A stretch of DNA of 64,000 nucleotides from Dongia mobilis. GTDB lineage: Bacteria > Pseudomonadota > Alphaproteobacteria > Dongiales > Dongiaceae. Made by a program: the position numbers and the translations under genes. Under the pieces are notes generated by a model. That model did no database searches. It saw only the letters and a list, made by a program, of their open reading frames with translations, and had not been told where the DNA came from. Below, piece by piece: positions 1 to 8,266 of this stretch (positions within the stretch are counted from its first letter, which is position 1; each line of letters starts with the position of its first letter). The stretch is taken from positions 1 through 64,000 of the forward strand of contig NZ_SNYW01000013.1 of NCBI RefSeq assembly GCF_004363235.1, in the 5' to 3' direction.

Positions 1-287
1 GTCACGTCGGCTTCGCCCACCGCCGCGATATAGCCCTGCAGGATCACCGTGATGTCGCCGACGCGCACCGCCAGATTGCCGTTGCCGTCGTCAAGCCGCG
101 CCACCATCGCGTCCTGCGGGAAGGGCAGCTGGATCGTCTCGCCCGGCGTCACCTGGATGCGCACCACCGGCTCGCCCGCCGGCAACTGGACCTGGGTCAC
201 CCCCTGCGTCAGCGTCGCCCGCTCGACATCACCCTCATGGGCAATGCCGGTCGTCTCGGTCGGGATGTTCGTGGTGTCGGTGGCCAT
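1..287 (-). CDS. N-terminus of a probable large repeat-containing surface protein (partial)
   Basis: The reading frame is open from an ATG at 287 to the left edge, so about 95 residues are visible and the rest lies outside the window. The start MATDTTNIPTETTGIAHEG has no signal peptide. It is followed by a compact beta-rich stretch, including PAGEPVVRIQVTPGETIQLP and VRVGDITVILQGYIAA. From memory this layout (no Sec signal, then an 'LQGYIAA'-type module) occurs at the N-terminus of giant type-I-secreted cadherin/VCBS/RTX-like proteins; that family call is inference. It is transcribed away from the ECF sigma gene and has a GGAAT-N17-CGTT promoter candidate about 100 bases upstream, shared with two other genes here. 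It could instead be an unrelated beta-rich protein. Confidence 0.55.
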   Translation of the reverse strand, partial: MATDTTNIPTETTGIAHEGDVERATLTQGVTQVQLPAGEPVVRIQVTPGETIQLPFPQDAMVARLDDGNGNLAVRVGDITVILQGYIAAVGEADV

Positions 288-699
288 GGTTCGCTCCCTG
301 TCGGCGAGGGTGGAATTCAGCAGCGGTCGCAACCGGCGAAATCCAGGGCGCGGGGCACCGAATTTTCCGGGAACCGGCAGTCCCCGAGAAAACGCGCCAA
401 AAACAGGCAATATTCCTTAAATTTGATGGGTATATTTCGAAAAGCCTACACCTTGATGTGGCCACAACGAGTTTTAATCGCTTGACGCAACTTGCCCGAT
501 GCAATGCCAATGCGCGGAAGGGATGCGGCCGGACGATGCGGGTTGATGATGCGGGAGACGGCGCCCGGTTTCAGGGTTTTGCCGATTTGGAGTAATGATG
601 CCCGGGGGAATACCGAGTAGCGGCATTGTGCGGGCGGATGTGAAACACAAAAACTCTGCTGTCCCCGATCCTACCGGAAAGGCGACTGGAGCGGATTGA
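288..699. other. Divergent intergenic region
   Basis: No convincing gene lies here. The region separates the leftward surface-protein gene from the rightward sigma gene. It holds the leftward ECF-type promoter candidate at 391-416 and an AT-richer patch around 405-470. On the plus strand a GGAAT at about 609-613 lacks a CGTT at the right distance, so I could not place the sigma gene's own promoter. Confidence 0.6.
391..416 (-). promoter_or_regulatory. ECF-type promoter candidate (GGAAT-N17-CGTT)
   Basis: Read on the minus strand, GGAAT at 416-412 and CGTT at 394-391 are separated by exactly 17 bases. The same two boxes with the same spacing precede the FecR gene and the Gly-rich gene. GGAA(C/T) -35 and CGTT -10 elements are typical of alphaproteobacterial ECF sigma promoters. 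The predicted transcript start would lie about 95 bases before the ATG at 287. Confidence 0.6.
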
Positions 700-1248
700 G
701 TGGCGGGACGGAAGGATTTCGAAGCCAAGTTGATCAGCCTGCTGCCCCGATTGCGACGCTTTGCCATCGGGCTCAGCGGGTCGATCGACGAAGGGCATGA
801 CTTGGTTCAGGCTGCCTGCCTGAAGGCGATCGAGAAGCGCCATCAGTGGAATCCGGACAGCAAGCTGGACAGCTGGATCTACCGGATCGTGCTTACGCAG
901 TGGCTGGACCGCCGCAAATCCGCAGCCATGCGTCTGAATGTGCCGGGCGATCAGCACTGGGACAATATCGCCGGCCCGTCCATGCAGAGCGAGCTGGAAT
1001 CCCGCGAGGAACTCAAGAAGACCTGGAGTGCCATCCGCGAATTGCCGGAGGATCAGCGGCAGGTCTTGCTGCTGGTCGCAGTCGAAGGCCTTAGTTACCA
1101 GGAGGCCGCCGACCTTCTCGGCATTCCGATCGGAACCGTGATGAGTCGGCTGGCGCGCTCGAGGCTGGCCCTCGCGCGGAATGTGCAGAACGACAGGGTT
1201 ACCGGCAAGACAGGATCCGGAAAGCCGGACACGGAGAACACTGGATAG
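700..1248 (+). CDS. ECF-subfamily RNA polymerase sigma factor
   Basis: A 182-residue protein with the ECF layout. Sigma-70 region 2 spans about residues 8-75 (DLVQAACLKAIEKRHQW, then SWIYRIVLTQWLDRRK), and region 4 spans about 110-165 (LPEDQRQVLLLVAVEGLSYQEAA followed by the helix-turn-helix IPIGTVMSRLARSR). It directs RNA polymerase to a dedicated promoter class. The start is GTG at 700, with a purine-rich stretch just upstream; no ATG fits better. The next gene, 41 bases downstream, is the probable membrane anti-sigma factor. The last 20 residues are hydrophilic and probably disordered. Three GGAAT-N17-CGTT sites nearby are the best candidates for its targets. Confidence 0.9.
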   Translation: MAGRKDFEAKLISLLPRLRRFAIGLSGSIDEGHDLVQAACLKAIEKRHQWNPDSKLDSWIYRIVLTQWLDRRKSAAMRLNVPGDQHWDNIAGPSMQSELESREELKKTWSAIRELPEDQRQVLLLVAVEGLSYQEAADLLGIPIGTVMSRLARSRLALARNVQNDRVTGKTGSGKPDTENTG

Positions 1249-1255
1249 GCTCCAG

Positions 1256-1280
1256 GGAATATTTTCATCCTGGAATCGTT
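1256..1280 (+). promoter_or_regulatory. Possible ECF-type promoter before anti-sigma gene (GGAAT-N16-CGTT)
   Basis: GGAAT at 1256-1260 and CGTT at 1277-1280 are 16 bases apart, one base shorter than the other three sites. If used, transcription would begin almost at the ATG at 1290, giving a near-leaderless message. This is weaker than the N17 sites. Confidence 0.3.
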
Positions 1281-1289
1281 AGGTGACAC

Positions 1290-1964
1290 ATGACCGGCAT
1301 TGAACAACAGATTGGCGACGAAATGATCGAGCGCATCATGCGATACTGCGACGGGACCTTGCCGCCCGACGAAGCCGCCCGCGTGGCTGACGAGATCGCA
1401 GCGGACCCGCTGCTGCAGCAATTGGCGCAGGACCTGACAACCGGAGCGAACCTCGCGCGCGAGACGATGTCCGGCCTGATGAACGACCCGGTTCCACTGC
1501 ATCTGGCCAGAACCATTGTCGAGGCGCCGGAACCGCTACAATCGCACTCGCGCCACCACAGGTGGTTTTCAGCACGCGAAGCCACGGCTGCAATGGTCGG
1601 CCTGCTGCTGGGTGGAGCCGCGATAGGTCTGTTGGCACAATGGCCAGGACAGGATGCCGGCCTGCGCCTGGCCAGCCTGCCGGAAGCAAGTGGAACCGAC
1701 ATCCAGTCCGGGGCAATGAAATCGGCCTTGATGGGCCTCCTGCAAACTCCAGGCGAGATTCGCACACAATCGTATCAGGATTCTGATCATTTAAATCAAA
1801 TTGCGTCGGTGAGTCTGGTATCCTGGTTCCAGATGGCGGATGGTTCCGATTGTGCGGAGTTTCACGTGCGACGGGGTCAATCCGACAGAACGGCCGGCTT
1901 CGCCTGCCAACGCGACGGCCGTTGGGATATCGTCATGCTGCAGGACGCTGCCGAGCAACAATAG
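1290..1964 (+). CDS. Probable membrane-bound anti-sigma factor
   Basis: A 224-residue single-pass protein directly after the ECF sigma gene. The N-terminal 90 residues are charged and helical, with IERIMRYCDGTLPPDEAARV near the start, which resembles the cytoplasmic sigma-binding domain of anti-sigma factors. A hydrophobic segment at about 98-116 (ATAAMVGLLLGGAAIGLLA) should cross the inner membrane. About 105 residues then face the periplasm, including SLVSWFQMADGSDCAEFHV, which may sense an envelope signal. No HxxxCxxC zinc motif is visible. It ends 57 bases before the subtilase start, so release by proteolysis is an attractive but unproven idea. Confidence 0.7.
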   Translation: MTGIEQQIGDEMIERIMRYCDGTLPPDEAARVADEIAADPLLQQLAQDLTTGANLARETMSGLMNDPVPLHLARTIVEAPEPLQSHSRHHRWFSAREATAAMVGLLLGGAAIGLLAQWPGQDAGLRLASLPEASGTDIQSGAMKSALMGLLQTPGEIRTQSYQDSDHLNQIASVSLVSWFQMADGSDCAEFHVRRGQSDRTAGFACQRDGRWDIVMLQDAAEQQ

Positions 1965-2021
1965 ACCCGGTTTAGACCCGGTTTCTTGCAGGCCGCGCCG
2001 GACGGAGATTGTTCTGGGATC

Positions 2022-3620
2022 ATGTGGCGCCGCCTGATCATCTCTGCCTTCGTTGCGACCAGCCTCGCTACCCTGCATGGGGCGTTGGCGGGCTCGCTGT
2101 TGATTGCTTTCACATCCGCCGCCATGGCCAAGAATGAAAAAGCCGACGGCAATGGCAAGGCTGGTGGCAACAACGCGGGCGGCAATGGCGGCAGTGGCAG
2201 CAACAACGGAAACAGCAACGGCAACGCTGGCGGAAACAATGCCGGCGGCAACAGCGGGAACGGCAATGCTGGTGGCAACGCCGGTGGAAACAGTGCCGGT
2301 GGAAACAGTGCCGGTGGAAACAGTGCCGGTGGAAACAGTGCCGGTGGAAACAGTGCGGGCGGCAACAACGGCAACGGCAATGCCGGTGGCAACAATGCGG
2401 GCGGCAACGGCACCCAAAACATCGGCGGCCCCTCAGGCCTGCCGGCAGCCGCTGCGCCGGCCGATAACCCGGTGACCAATACGGACGGCACTGCCGCCAG
2501 CGTCGGTGCAATCGCCACCGAAATCGTCGAAGTGCCGACGCCGAACGGCGGCGCAGGCAAGGCGATTGCGGTCAAGGGCGAGATCGTCGCCGCCATCGCC
2601 GGGATGGACCTCGCGGGCTATGCTGCGCAAAAGGGTTTTAAGGTGGTGGACAGCCAGGCCTACCCGGCGCTGGACATGTCGGTCACGCGAATGGCGCCAC
2701 CGGAGGGCGTCTCCCTGGCGGCTGCACGCGACATGATCCAGTCGGCGTTTCCTGGCGCGTCGGTGGATTTCAACCATGTCTACAGGCCGAATGCCGGCTT
2801 TGCCGTCGCGTCGCTGGAATATGCCCACCAACAGATAAGCTGGAACCCGACGTTGACCGGCTGCGATGCGAGGCAGGACCGCATCGGCATGCTGGATACC
2901 ATGGCGGATCTGTCGCAGCCGGCGCTCGCCAGTTCGGTGATCGAGCAAAAGTCCTTCGTGGATCACGGCGCGACAGAGGCCGCCAATCTTCACGGCAGCA
3001 TGATCGCAACACTTCTGGTGGGAACTGAATTCGGCCTTCTGCCAAACCGGCCGCTGTCCATCGGCGGCATTTTTACGATCGATCAGACAGGCGCGCCGAT
3101 AGCCAGCACATCCAGCTTCATCGCCGGGCTCAACTGGCTGGTGGACAATGGCGTGCGGGTCGTCAATACGAGCCTGAGCGGTCCCGACAATCGCCTGTTG
3201 AAACTGGCGGTCGATGCCGCCGCCGCACGCCAGACCCGGATTGTTGCGGCGGTCGGCAATGATGGACTGGATGGTGTGGCTCGCTATCCCGCGGCCTATC
3301 CCGGCGTGGTCGGTGTGACTGCGGTGTCGCCAGACCGCAAGGCGTTCCAGGCCGCCAATCGCGGCAGCTTCGTTGCCCTGGCCGCACCCGGCGTCGATCT
3401 ATGGATTCCCTATACATCAGCACAGAATGTCGGCGGGGTTGTCGTCAGCGGCACGTCCTTCGCCTCGCCTTTTGTCGCGGCAGCCCTCGCTGCCAACGGG
3501 AACAACCTCGATCGCCTGTTGGCATCTGCCCTTGATTTGGGTCCGGCCGGCCCCGACCCGGTCTTCGGGCACGGCCTGGTTCAGGCCGGCAATATCTGCG
3601 CCGTGGCTGAGGCCCAATAG
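2022..3620 (+). CDS. Secreted S8-family (subtilisin-like) serine peptidase with Gly/Asn repeat
   Basis: ATG at 2022 gives 532 residues and a good signal peptide (RRLIISAF then a hydrophobic core to about residue 35). A TTG at 1986 in the same frame would hide the signal and is rejected. After the signal comes a low-complexity Gly/Asn/Ala tract (about residues 38-130) built from GGNSA-type units. The peptidase domain follows, with the catalytic Asp in GMLDTMAD (about 292), His in NLHGSMIATLLVG (about 324) and Ser in GTSFASPFVAAALA (about 479). It probably acts in the periplasm or outside the cell. Third gene after the sigma and anti-sigma genes, it may cleave surface proteins or feed back on the anti-sigma factor. 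Alternative: autotransporter-like passenger, but no beta-barrel is present. Confidence 0.85.
   Translation: MWRRLIISAFVATSLATLHGALAGSLLIAFTSAAMAKNEKADGNGKAGGNNAGGNGGSGSNNGNSNGNAGGNNAGGNSGNGNAGGNAGGNSAGGNSAGGNSAGGNSAGGNSAGGNNGNGNAGGNNAGGNGTQNIGGPSGLPAAAAPADNPVTNTDGTAASVGAIATEIVEVPTPNGGAGKAIAVKGEIVAAIAGMDLAGYAAQKGFKVVDSQAYPALDMSVTRMAPPEGVSLAAARDMIQSAFPGASVDFNHVYRPNAGFAVASLEYAHQQISWNPTLTGCDARQDRIGMLDTMADLSQPALASSVIEQKSFVDHGATEAANLHGSMIATLLVGTEFGLLPNRPLSIGGIFTIDQTGAPIASTSSFIAGLNWLVDNGVRVVNTSLSGPDNRLLKLAVDAAAARQTRIVAAVGNDGLDGVARYPAAYPGVVGVTAVSPDRKAFQAANRGSFVALAAPGVDLWIPYTSAQNVGGVVVSGTSFASPFVAAALAANGNNLDRLLASALDLGPAGPDPVFGHGLVQAGNICAVAEAQ
2281..2355 (+). repeat. Five tandem 15-bp units inside the subtilase gene
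   Basis: The unit CCGGTGGAAACAGTG occurs five times in a row with perfect identity through 2355. Related, more diverged units lie on both sides from about 2150 to 2410. The units are in frame and encode AGGNS. Perfect identity suggests recent expansion by slippage; gain or loss of units changes protein length without a frameshift. Confidence 0.9.
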
Positions 3621-3689
3621 CCTGAGCCCGGGCAACCGGAGCGAGGCAAACCAGTCAGTTAGCGATTAAGTGATGGTGCCGAGGCTGGA

Positions 3690-4709
3690 TCAGTCGCGGC
3701 CAAGCCCCTTGCCGTTACCATTGCCATTACCCTGCCCCGAATTGTCCTTGCCCTTGCCCGGATTGTCGGGGTCGCGCCCATTGTCATTGTCGCCATGGCC
3801 GGAATTGCCGTCACCATCCGCGCCGCCAGAACCACCACCGCCAGAACCGCCGCCGCCAGAACCACCACCGCCGGAACCACCACCGCCAGAACCGCCGCCG
3901 CCAGAGCCGCCGCTGCCGCCGTCCGAACCGCCGCCACCAGCGCCAGAGTTACCGCCAGCGCCGCCGCCACTGCCATCACCTTGGGAGCCACGGGCCTGGC
4001 CAGATTCGCCCTGAGATCTTCCTTCGCTGTCCAGGTTGGAATTGCCGAATCCCGGCCCGGTTCCAGGCGCCGGCCCTGCCGCCGTGGCAAAGTCACCGAT
4101 CGCCCCGACCTGCGGCGGCATCTTGCTGTTGGTGATCAGAATGCTGTCGCCCTCCTCGCCGCCAACCGATTGTTCATGCTCCTTTGGCTTGGCAACGACG
4201 CTGCCCGACAGCACGTCCACAACGGTCGATCCATCGGCGCCCACGGAGATTGCAATATCGGTACCGCGAATGCCGACGGTCGCGACCGGTGTTTCAAAGA
4301 CGATACCCTCGTCATTGATGCCCGCTTCTTCATCAGTGGTGAAACGCATCAGACCCGAATTCAGGTTGACCTGAGCCGTCGTTGCGGCGCCATCGGGATC
4401 GTATACGTAAGAATCCAGCGTCATCTCGCTTTCCGCCTCGAGCCGCAATACGGCTCCGTCGGGGAAGCTCATCTCGACCGCCGAATCCGCGGCGGTACGG
4501 ACCACCGAATCCGACAGCAACCGGTCGCCGAGTGAAATCGGGCCCTCCTCACCGTCGGGCGGTGTCTGGAATGCCTCGTTGACCAGATCGATCACATCGG
4601 CGATCGGATCCGTTGTCGTGGCGGCCAAGGCGGTAAACGCAACGCCGGACGCTGTCAGACACGCCGCGATACCGGCCAGCACCGCGATCCGGCGGGATAT
4701 CCTTTTCAT
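3690..4709 (-). CDS. FecR-domain periplasmic protein with long Gly-rich tail
   Basis: The start is ATG at 4709 (MKRISRRIAVLAGIAACLT), chosen because it gives a clean signal peptide; the longer upstream frame is mostly antisense to the cyclase promoter region. The 339-residue product has a FecR-like beta domain at about residues 55-190 (DRLLSDSVVRTAADSAVEMS, then GIVFETPVATVGIRGTDIAI), usual for proteins that bind or sense at the envelope. About 130 residues of Gly/Ser/Asn/Asp repeat follow, with GGGGS-type units at 3820-3960. It lies convergent with the subtilase and divergent from the CHASE2 cyclase. A GGAAT-N17-CGTT promoter candidate lies 116 bases upstream. FecR domain proteins of this kind often accompany CHASE2 proteins. 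Confidence 0.8.
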   Translation of the reverse strand: MKRISRRIAVLAGIAACLTASGVAFTALAATTTDPIADVIDLVNEAFQTPPDGEEGPISLGDRLLSDSVVRTAADSAVEMSFPDGAVLRLEAESEMTLDSYVYDPDGAATTAQVNLNSGLMRFTTDEEAGINDEGIVFETPVATVGIRGTDIAISVGADGSTVVDVLSGSVVAKPKEHEQSVGGEEGDSILITNSKMPPQVGAIGDFATAAGPAPGTGPGFGNSNLDSEGRSQGESGQARGSQGDGSGGGAGGNSGAGGGGSDGGSGGSGGGGSGGGGSGGGGSGGGGSGGGGSGGADGDGNSGHGDNDNGRDPDNPGKGKDNSGQGNGNGNGKGLGRD

Positions 4710-4824
4710 AATGCCCGACCTTTCTAGCCCCCCGACTGCGTTGGCAGTGACGGTGTTGTGTCGCCGTTCGCCTGTTCCACCGGCATGCCGGTGAATGGAT
4801 GGAATTCGGGTTCTACGCACCAGT

Positions 4825-4850
4825 AACGACCGACCTGCCGTTCTTATTCC
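4825..4850 (-). promoter_or_regulatory. ECF-type promoter candidate for the FecR gene (GGAAT-N17-CGTT)
   Basis: On the minus strand GGAAT at 4850-4846 and CGTT at 4828-4825 are 17 bases apart. The sequence around them (GGAATAA, CGTTAC) is nearly the same as at the Gly-rich gene (GGAATAA, CGTTGA). The start of FecR lies about 116 bases downstream. Confidence 0.65.
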
Positions 4851-4938
4851 GTGACATGGGAAATTTTGACTCCGGCAGGGGAAGCAACTAGCGTCCGCTG
4901 ACACCCCGCCCCAGGAAGCGGCCCCAGGAAGCGGTTCC

Positions 4939-7131
4939 ATGAAGCATGTCCTGCATCGCCTGTTGCCGCTGTTGATGCTCATCGGCGCTGTGATGCTGCG
5001 GGCCGAGGACCCCGCTTTTCTCTCGGACATGCGCCTGCGCGTATTCGATGTGTTCCAGCGCCTCAGTCCGCGCACCTATGCCGCGACACCGGTCCGGGTT
5101 GTCGATATCGACGAGGAATCTCTGCGCCGATACGGCCAATGGCCGTGGCCGCGCAGCCGCATCGCCGCCATGATCGAGCGACTGCAGGTAGCCGGCGCTT
5201 CGGTCGTCGCCTTCGACATGGTTTTTGCCGAGGCCGACCGCACGGCGCCCCGCCGGGCCCTGCCGGAATGGGGGATCGAGCCGTCGGATCCGGTCTTTGC
5301 CGATATCGTCGGACGTACCGCCGACCCCGACGCGGCACTTGCGGCCGCCATCGCCCAGATGCCGGTGGTCCTGGGTTTCGTGCTGACCAGCAACCCGACC
5401 GAGCAGGACATGCCAAGGCGCAAGGGCGGCCTTGCCGTCCAGGGTGCCCCGAAGGGTCTCAAACTCGGCGATTATGTAAGCCCGCGCTTTACCGGTGCCG
5501 TCGTCAACCTGCCGGATCTGTTACGGCCGGCCAAGGGTCTTGGCAGCATCAATGTCATCCCACAAAACGACGGCATCGTCCGGCAGTTGCCGTTGCTGCT
5601 AAACGGCGACGGGACGCTTTATCCGAGCCTGGTCGTGGAGGCGCTGCGCGTCGCCGAGAAGGCGTCCACCCTTGCGGTGAAATCATCCGGCGCAAGCGGC
5701 TATCAGCATTGGTGGCAGGAACTCGGTGCGCGGCTGGCGGGTGCCGAGGTCATCGCGGAACTGCGCATCGGGCGGCGCGTTGTCCCCACCGACGGCATGG
5801 GCCGGGTGTGGCTGCATGACAGCGGCCGCATCGCCCAGCGACAGATTCCTGCCTGGCAAATCCTCTCCGGCGAAGTGACGGATCTGACCGGTGCGATCCT
5901 CTTTGTCGGTACCAGCGCACCAGGGCTTCTTGATCTGCGCGCGACACCGCTCAATCTCGTCACACCTGGCGTCGAGATTCATGCGCAAATCGCCGAACAG
6001 ATTCTGACCGGAGTTTCGTTGCAGCGGCCCTATTGGACCATCCTGCCGGAACTTGCCCTTCTGATCATCCTCAGCATTACCCTGGTGTTGCTGCTGCCGC
6101 GGCTCGGCCCGCTTGGCTGCACCCTACTCGGTGCCGGCACGGGGCTGATCGCAATCGGCCTCGCCTGGCTGGCTTTCGCTCATTTCGGCCAACTCTTTGA
6201 CCCGGTCTACCCCTGCCTTTCCACTTTCGCCATCTTCGTTACCGGCGTGCTGACGTCATATTTCCGGTCGGATATAGAGCGGCGCGGCATCCGCGAGGCG
6301 TTCGGTCATTACCTGGCACCGGAAATGGTCGAGCGTCTTGCCGACGATCCCAGCCAGCTCCGCCTCGGCGGTGAACTGCGCGAAGTCACGATCATGTTCT
6401 GCGACATTCGCGACTTCACCAGCATCGCGGAAAGAACCGATGCAACGCGCCTCACCCGCCTGCTCAACAGTTTTCTGACGCCCATGACGGATGCGATCCT
6501 GCGTCGTCATGGCACCATCGACAAATATATCGGCGATTCGATCATGGCATTCTGGAATGCGCCGCTTGACGATCCCGATCATGCCGAGCATGCCTGTTCC
6601 GCCGCATTGGACATGCGCCGCAGTCTGGCGGAACTGAACACCCAGCGCGCTGCCGAGGAGCCCCTGCGCATGGGAATCGGGATCAATTCCGGCACCTGTC
6701 TGGTCGGAAACCTCGGCACGCAGAAGCGCTTCAACTATTCGGTCATCGGCGACGACGTCAATCTTGCCTCGCGCCTGGAGACGCTGACCAAGAGTTACGG
6801 GATCGACATCCTGGTTGCGGATCCTGGCGACCGGCTGGCAGCCAAATTCGCCCTGCTCCCGCTGGGCGAAGTACAGGTCAAGGGAAAGCAGGTGTTTGTC
6901 AGGATCATGGCGCTGGTCGGCGGCGCCACGCTTGCCCGCGATCCCAGGTTCAAGCTGGTGCAGACACTGTTGCAGGAGGTGATCGCCGCCTTGCGGATTG
7001 GCGACACACGTGCTGCGCGACGATTCCTGGCGGAGTGCCCAACCATCGACGAGGCAAGCGAATTGCGGCCCCTCTACGACCACATGGCCTTAGCCATCGA
7101 ACGCCTGGAGGGGGAGCGCGGCGCCAATTGA
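4939..7131 (+). CDS. CHASE2-domain adenylate cyclase (class III)
   Basis: A 730-residue inner-membrane sensor. An N-terminal hydrophobic helix (about 5-22) is followed by a periplasmic CHASE2 domain to about residue 350 (VRVVDIDEESLRRYGQWPWPR is the classic start). Three membrane helices lie at about 355-435, and a class III cyclase domain spans about 475-650. Metal-binding Asp489 and Asp533 are present (FCDIRDFTS, DKYIGDSIMAFW). Lys529 and Asp605 (VIGDDVNLASR) are the residues that select ATP, and the transition-state pair Asn608/Arg612 is intact, so this should make cAMP. The last 80 residues form a helical tail. It is divergent from the FecR gene, suggesting one envelope-sensing unit that links a surface signal to cAMP. 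Confidence 0.9.
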   Translation: MKHVLHRLLPLLMLIGAVMLRAEDPAFLSDMRLRVFDVFQRLSPRTYAATPVRVVDIDEESLRRYGQWPWPRSRIAAMIERLQVAGASVVAFDMVFAEADRTAPRRALPEWGIEPSDPVFADIVGRTADPDAALAAAIAQMPVVLGFVLTSNPTEQDMPRRKGGLAVQGAPKGLKLGDYVSPRFTGAVVNLPDLLRPAKGLGSINVIPQNDGIVRQLPLLLNGDGTLYPSLVVEALRVAEKASTLAVKSSGASGYQHWWQELGARLAGAEVIAELRIGRRVVPTDGMGRVWLHDSGRIAQRQIPAWQILSGEVTDLTGAILFVGTSAPGLLDLRATPLNLVTPGVEIHAQIAEQILTGVSLQRPYWTILPELALLIILSITLVLLLPRLGPLGCTLLGAGTGLIAIGLAWLAFAHFGQLFDPVYPCLSTFAIFVTGVLTSYFRSDIERRGIREAFGHYLAPEMVERLADDPSQLRLGGELREVTIMFCDIRDFTSIAERTDATRLTRLLNSFLTPMTDAILRRHGTIDKYIGDSIMAFWNAPLDDPDHAEHACSAALDMRRSLAELNTQRAAEEPLRMGIGINSGTCLVGNLGTQKRFNYSVIGDDVNLASRLETLTKSYGIDILVADPGDRLAAKFALLPLGEVQVKGKQVFVRIMALVGGATLARDPRFKLVQTLLQEVIAALRIGDTRAARRFLAECPTIDEASELRPLYDHMALAIERLEGERGAN

Positions 7132-7170
7132 TGGCAGTGCGTCAGATCGCACGATCGGTTCCAGCGCCAA

Positions 7171-8004
7171 TCAGCTCTCCACCTCGCCGGCTGTCTCGCC
7201 GGTCGTATCGTCGGCCGTATCGCCGGTCACACTGTCTGTCCCGTCGCCGGGATTCTCAAACCCCTTGATCTCGTTTACCTTATCCGCGAGTGCGTCGGCG
7301 AAAGATTCCTCGCTGTCGTCATCCGGCTCGCCCTCCGCCGTACCGTCGTTCTCTTCCGGCTCATCCTGCGAACCGATCAGGCCGGAATAATCGTCGCCAT
7401 AGGTCTCGCTCAATCGGCCAAGGACATTTTCCACGATCTCGCCGGTCATCGGCTTGTTCACCGCCTCGGCTAATGCTTCCGCTAGATCGTCAAGATCCAC
7501 TGGTTCCGCGGCGCCTTCTTCGCCTTCGCTGTCCACAACCCCACCCACATACTCGTTCAGGAGGTCACGAAATTCCTGGCTGACGGCGCCGATCGCGGAA
7601 TTCGGTGCGGCGTTCTGCATGGCTGCCGGACTGGCATGCATGAAGCCATTGAGCTTTCCGTAGTCACTGGGCGTGGGCGAGTCCGTATCGCCGCCCGCCT
7701 TGGCGTTGCCGGCAGCACCTTGCGCGGCGCCACCACCGCCGGCCCTGCCGCCCGCGCCATCGGCATTGCCGCCACTCCGCTCGCTGCCACGGTCGGCGCC
7801 ATTTCCCTGGCCGCCGCCATTGCCGCCCCCGTTGCCGCCCCCGTTGCCACCGCCATTGCCGCCCCCGTTGCCGCCGCCATTGCCGCCGCCGTTTTTCGCC
7901 TCGGCGATATTGTCGAAGGGTGACGCGACAAGGCCGATTCCCGCACCGGCCACCAGACCGGCGACCGCCATAACCCTGACAAATTCGGAAACGCGACGCT
8001 TCAT
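7171..8004 (-). CDS. Secreted Gly/Asn-repeat protein with acidic C-terminus, unknown function
   Basis: ATG at 8004 sits behind GGAGAAAAG and starts a signal-peptide-like segment (RRVSEFVRVMAVAGLVAGAG). Then come GGGN tandem units (about residues 38-75), a Gly/Ala/Asp stretch, and an acidic region of about 100 residues (EEGAAEPVDLDDLAEALAEA, many Glu/Asp). The product is 277 residues. I recognise no catalytic domain. Codon-level repeats on the minus strand are GGCAACGGCGG-like. It is convergent with the cyclase gene and carries the third GGAAT-N17-CGTT site. With the subtilase and the FecR protein it is the third Gly/Asn-repeat exported protein in 8 kb, which points to an extracellular or envelope role. 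Confidence 0.7.
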   Translation of the reverse strand: MKRRVSEFVRVMAVAGLVAGAGIGLVASPFDNIAEAKNGGGNGGGNGGGNGGGNGGGNGGGNGGGQGNGADRGSERSGGNADGAGGRAGGGGAAQGAAGNAKAGGDTDSPTPSDYGKLNGFMHASPAAMQNAAPNSAIGAVSQEFRDLLNEYVGGVVDSEGEEGAAEPVDLDDLAEALAEAVNKPMTGEIVENVLGRLSETYGDDYSGLIGSQDEPEENDGTAEGEPDDDSEESFADALADKVNEIKGFENPGDGTDSVTGDTADDTTGETAGEVES

Positions 8005-8086
8005 GAGCTTTTCTCCAGAAGGGCAGTGTTGATACCGGGGCAAGGGCCCGAAGGCAGATCCGCGGTCAGGCCTGTTCCTGAGCGTC

Positions 8087-8112
8087 AACGAAGCTGCCAG
8101 TTGAGTTATTCC
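8087..8112 (-). promoter_or_regulatory. ECF-type promoter candidate for the Gly-rich gene (GGAAT-N17-CGTT)
   Basis: On the minus strand GGAAT at 8112-8108 and CGTT at 8090-8087 are separated by 17 bases, as at 391-416 and 4825-4850. The gene start is about 83 bases downstream. Confidence 0.65.
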
Positions 8113-8266
8113 TTCCAGGGAACGGGCGTGCAGCCTGGTCACAGTTTTGTCCCGGGTAAGGCCGTTTCTCCCCGACGAGCCGGCGACGCAGGGCAATACG
8201 GCATAAATTTGCCGCTGATTCGTTCAGCTAAATATGACGATTGCAAACCGCACCGGGAAAAGGGAC

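Noticed and set aside
609-634. GGAAT before the sigma gene as an autoregulatory ECF promoter
   Set aside because: No CGTT is found 16-18 bases downstream.
2281-2355. Regular repeats considered as a CRISPR array
   Set aside because: Units are adjacent with no unique spacers, are in frame and lie inside the subtilase gene; no cas genes are near.
3820-3960. GGC-rich repeat in the FecR gene considered as a separate regulatory repeat
   Set aside because: It is in frame and simply encodes Gly/Ser units of the protein's tail.
6256-7083. 275-codon minus-strand frame inside the CHASE2 cyclase gene
   Set aside because: Antisense shadow of the conserved cyclase domain.
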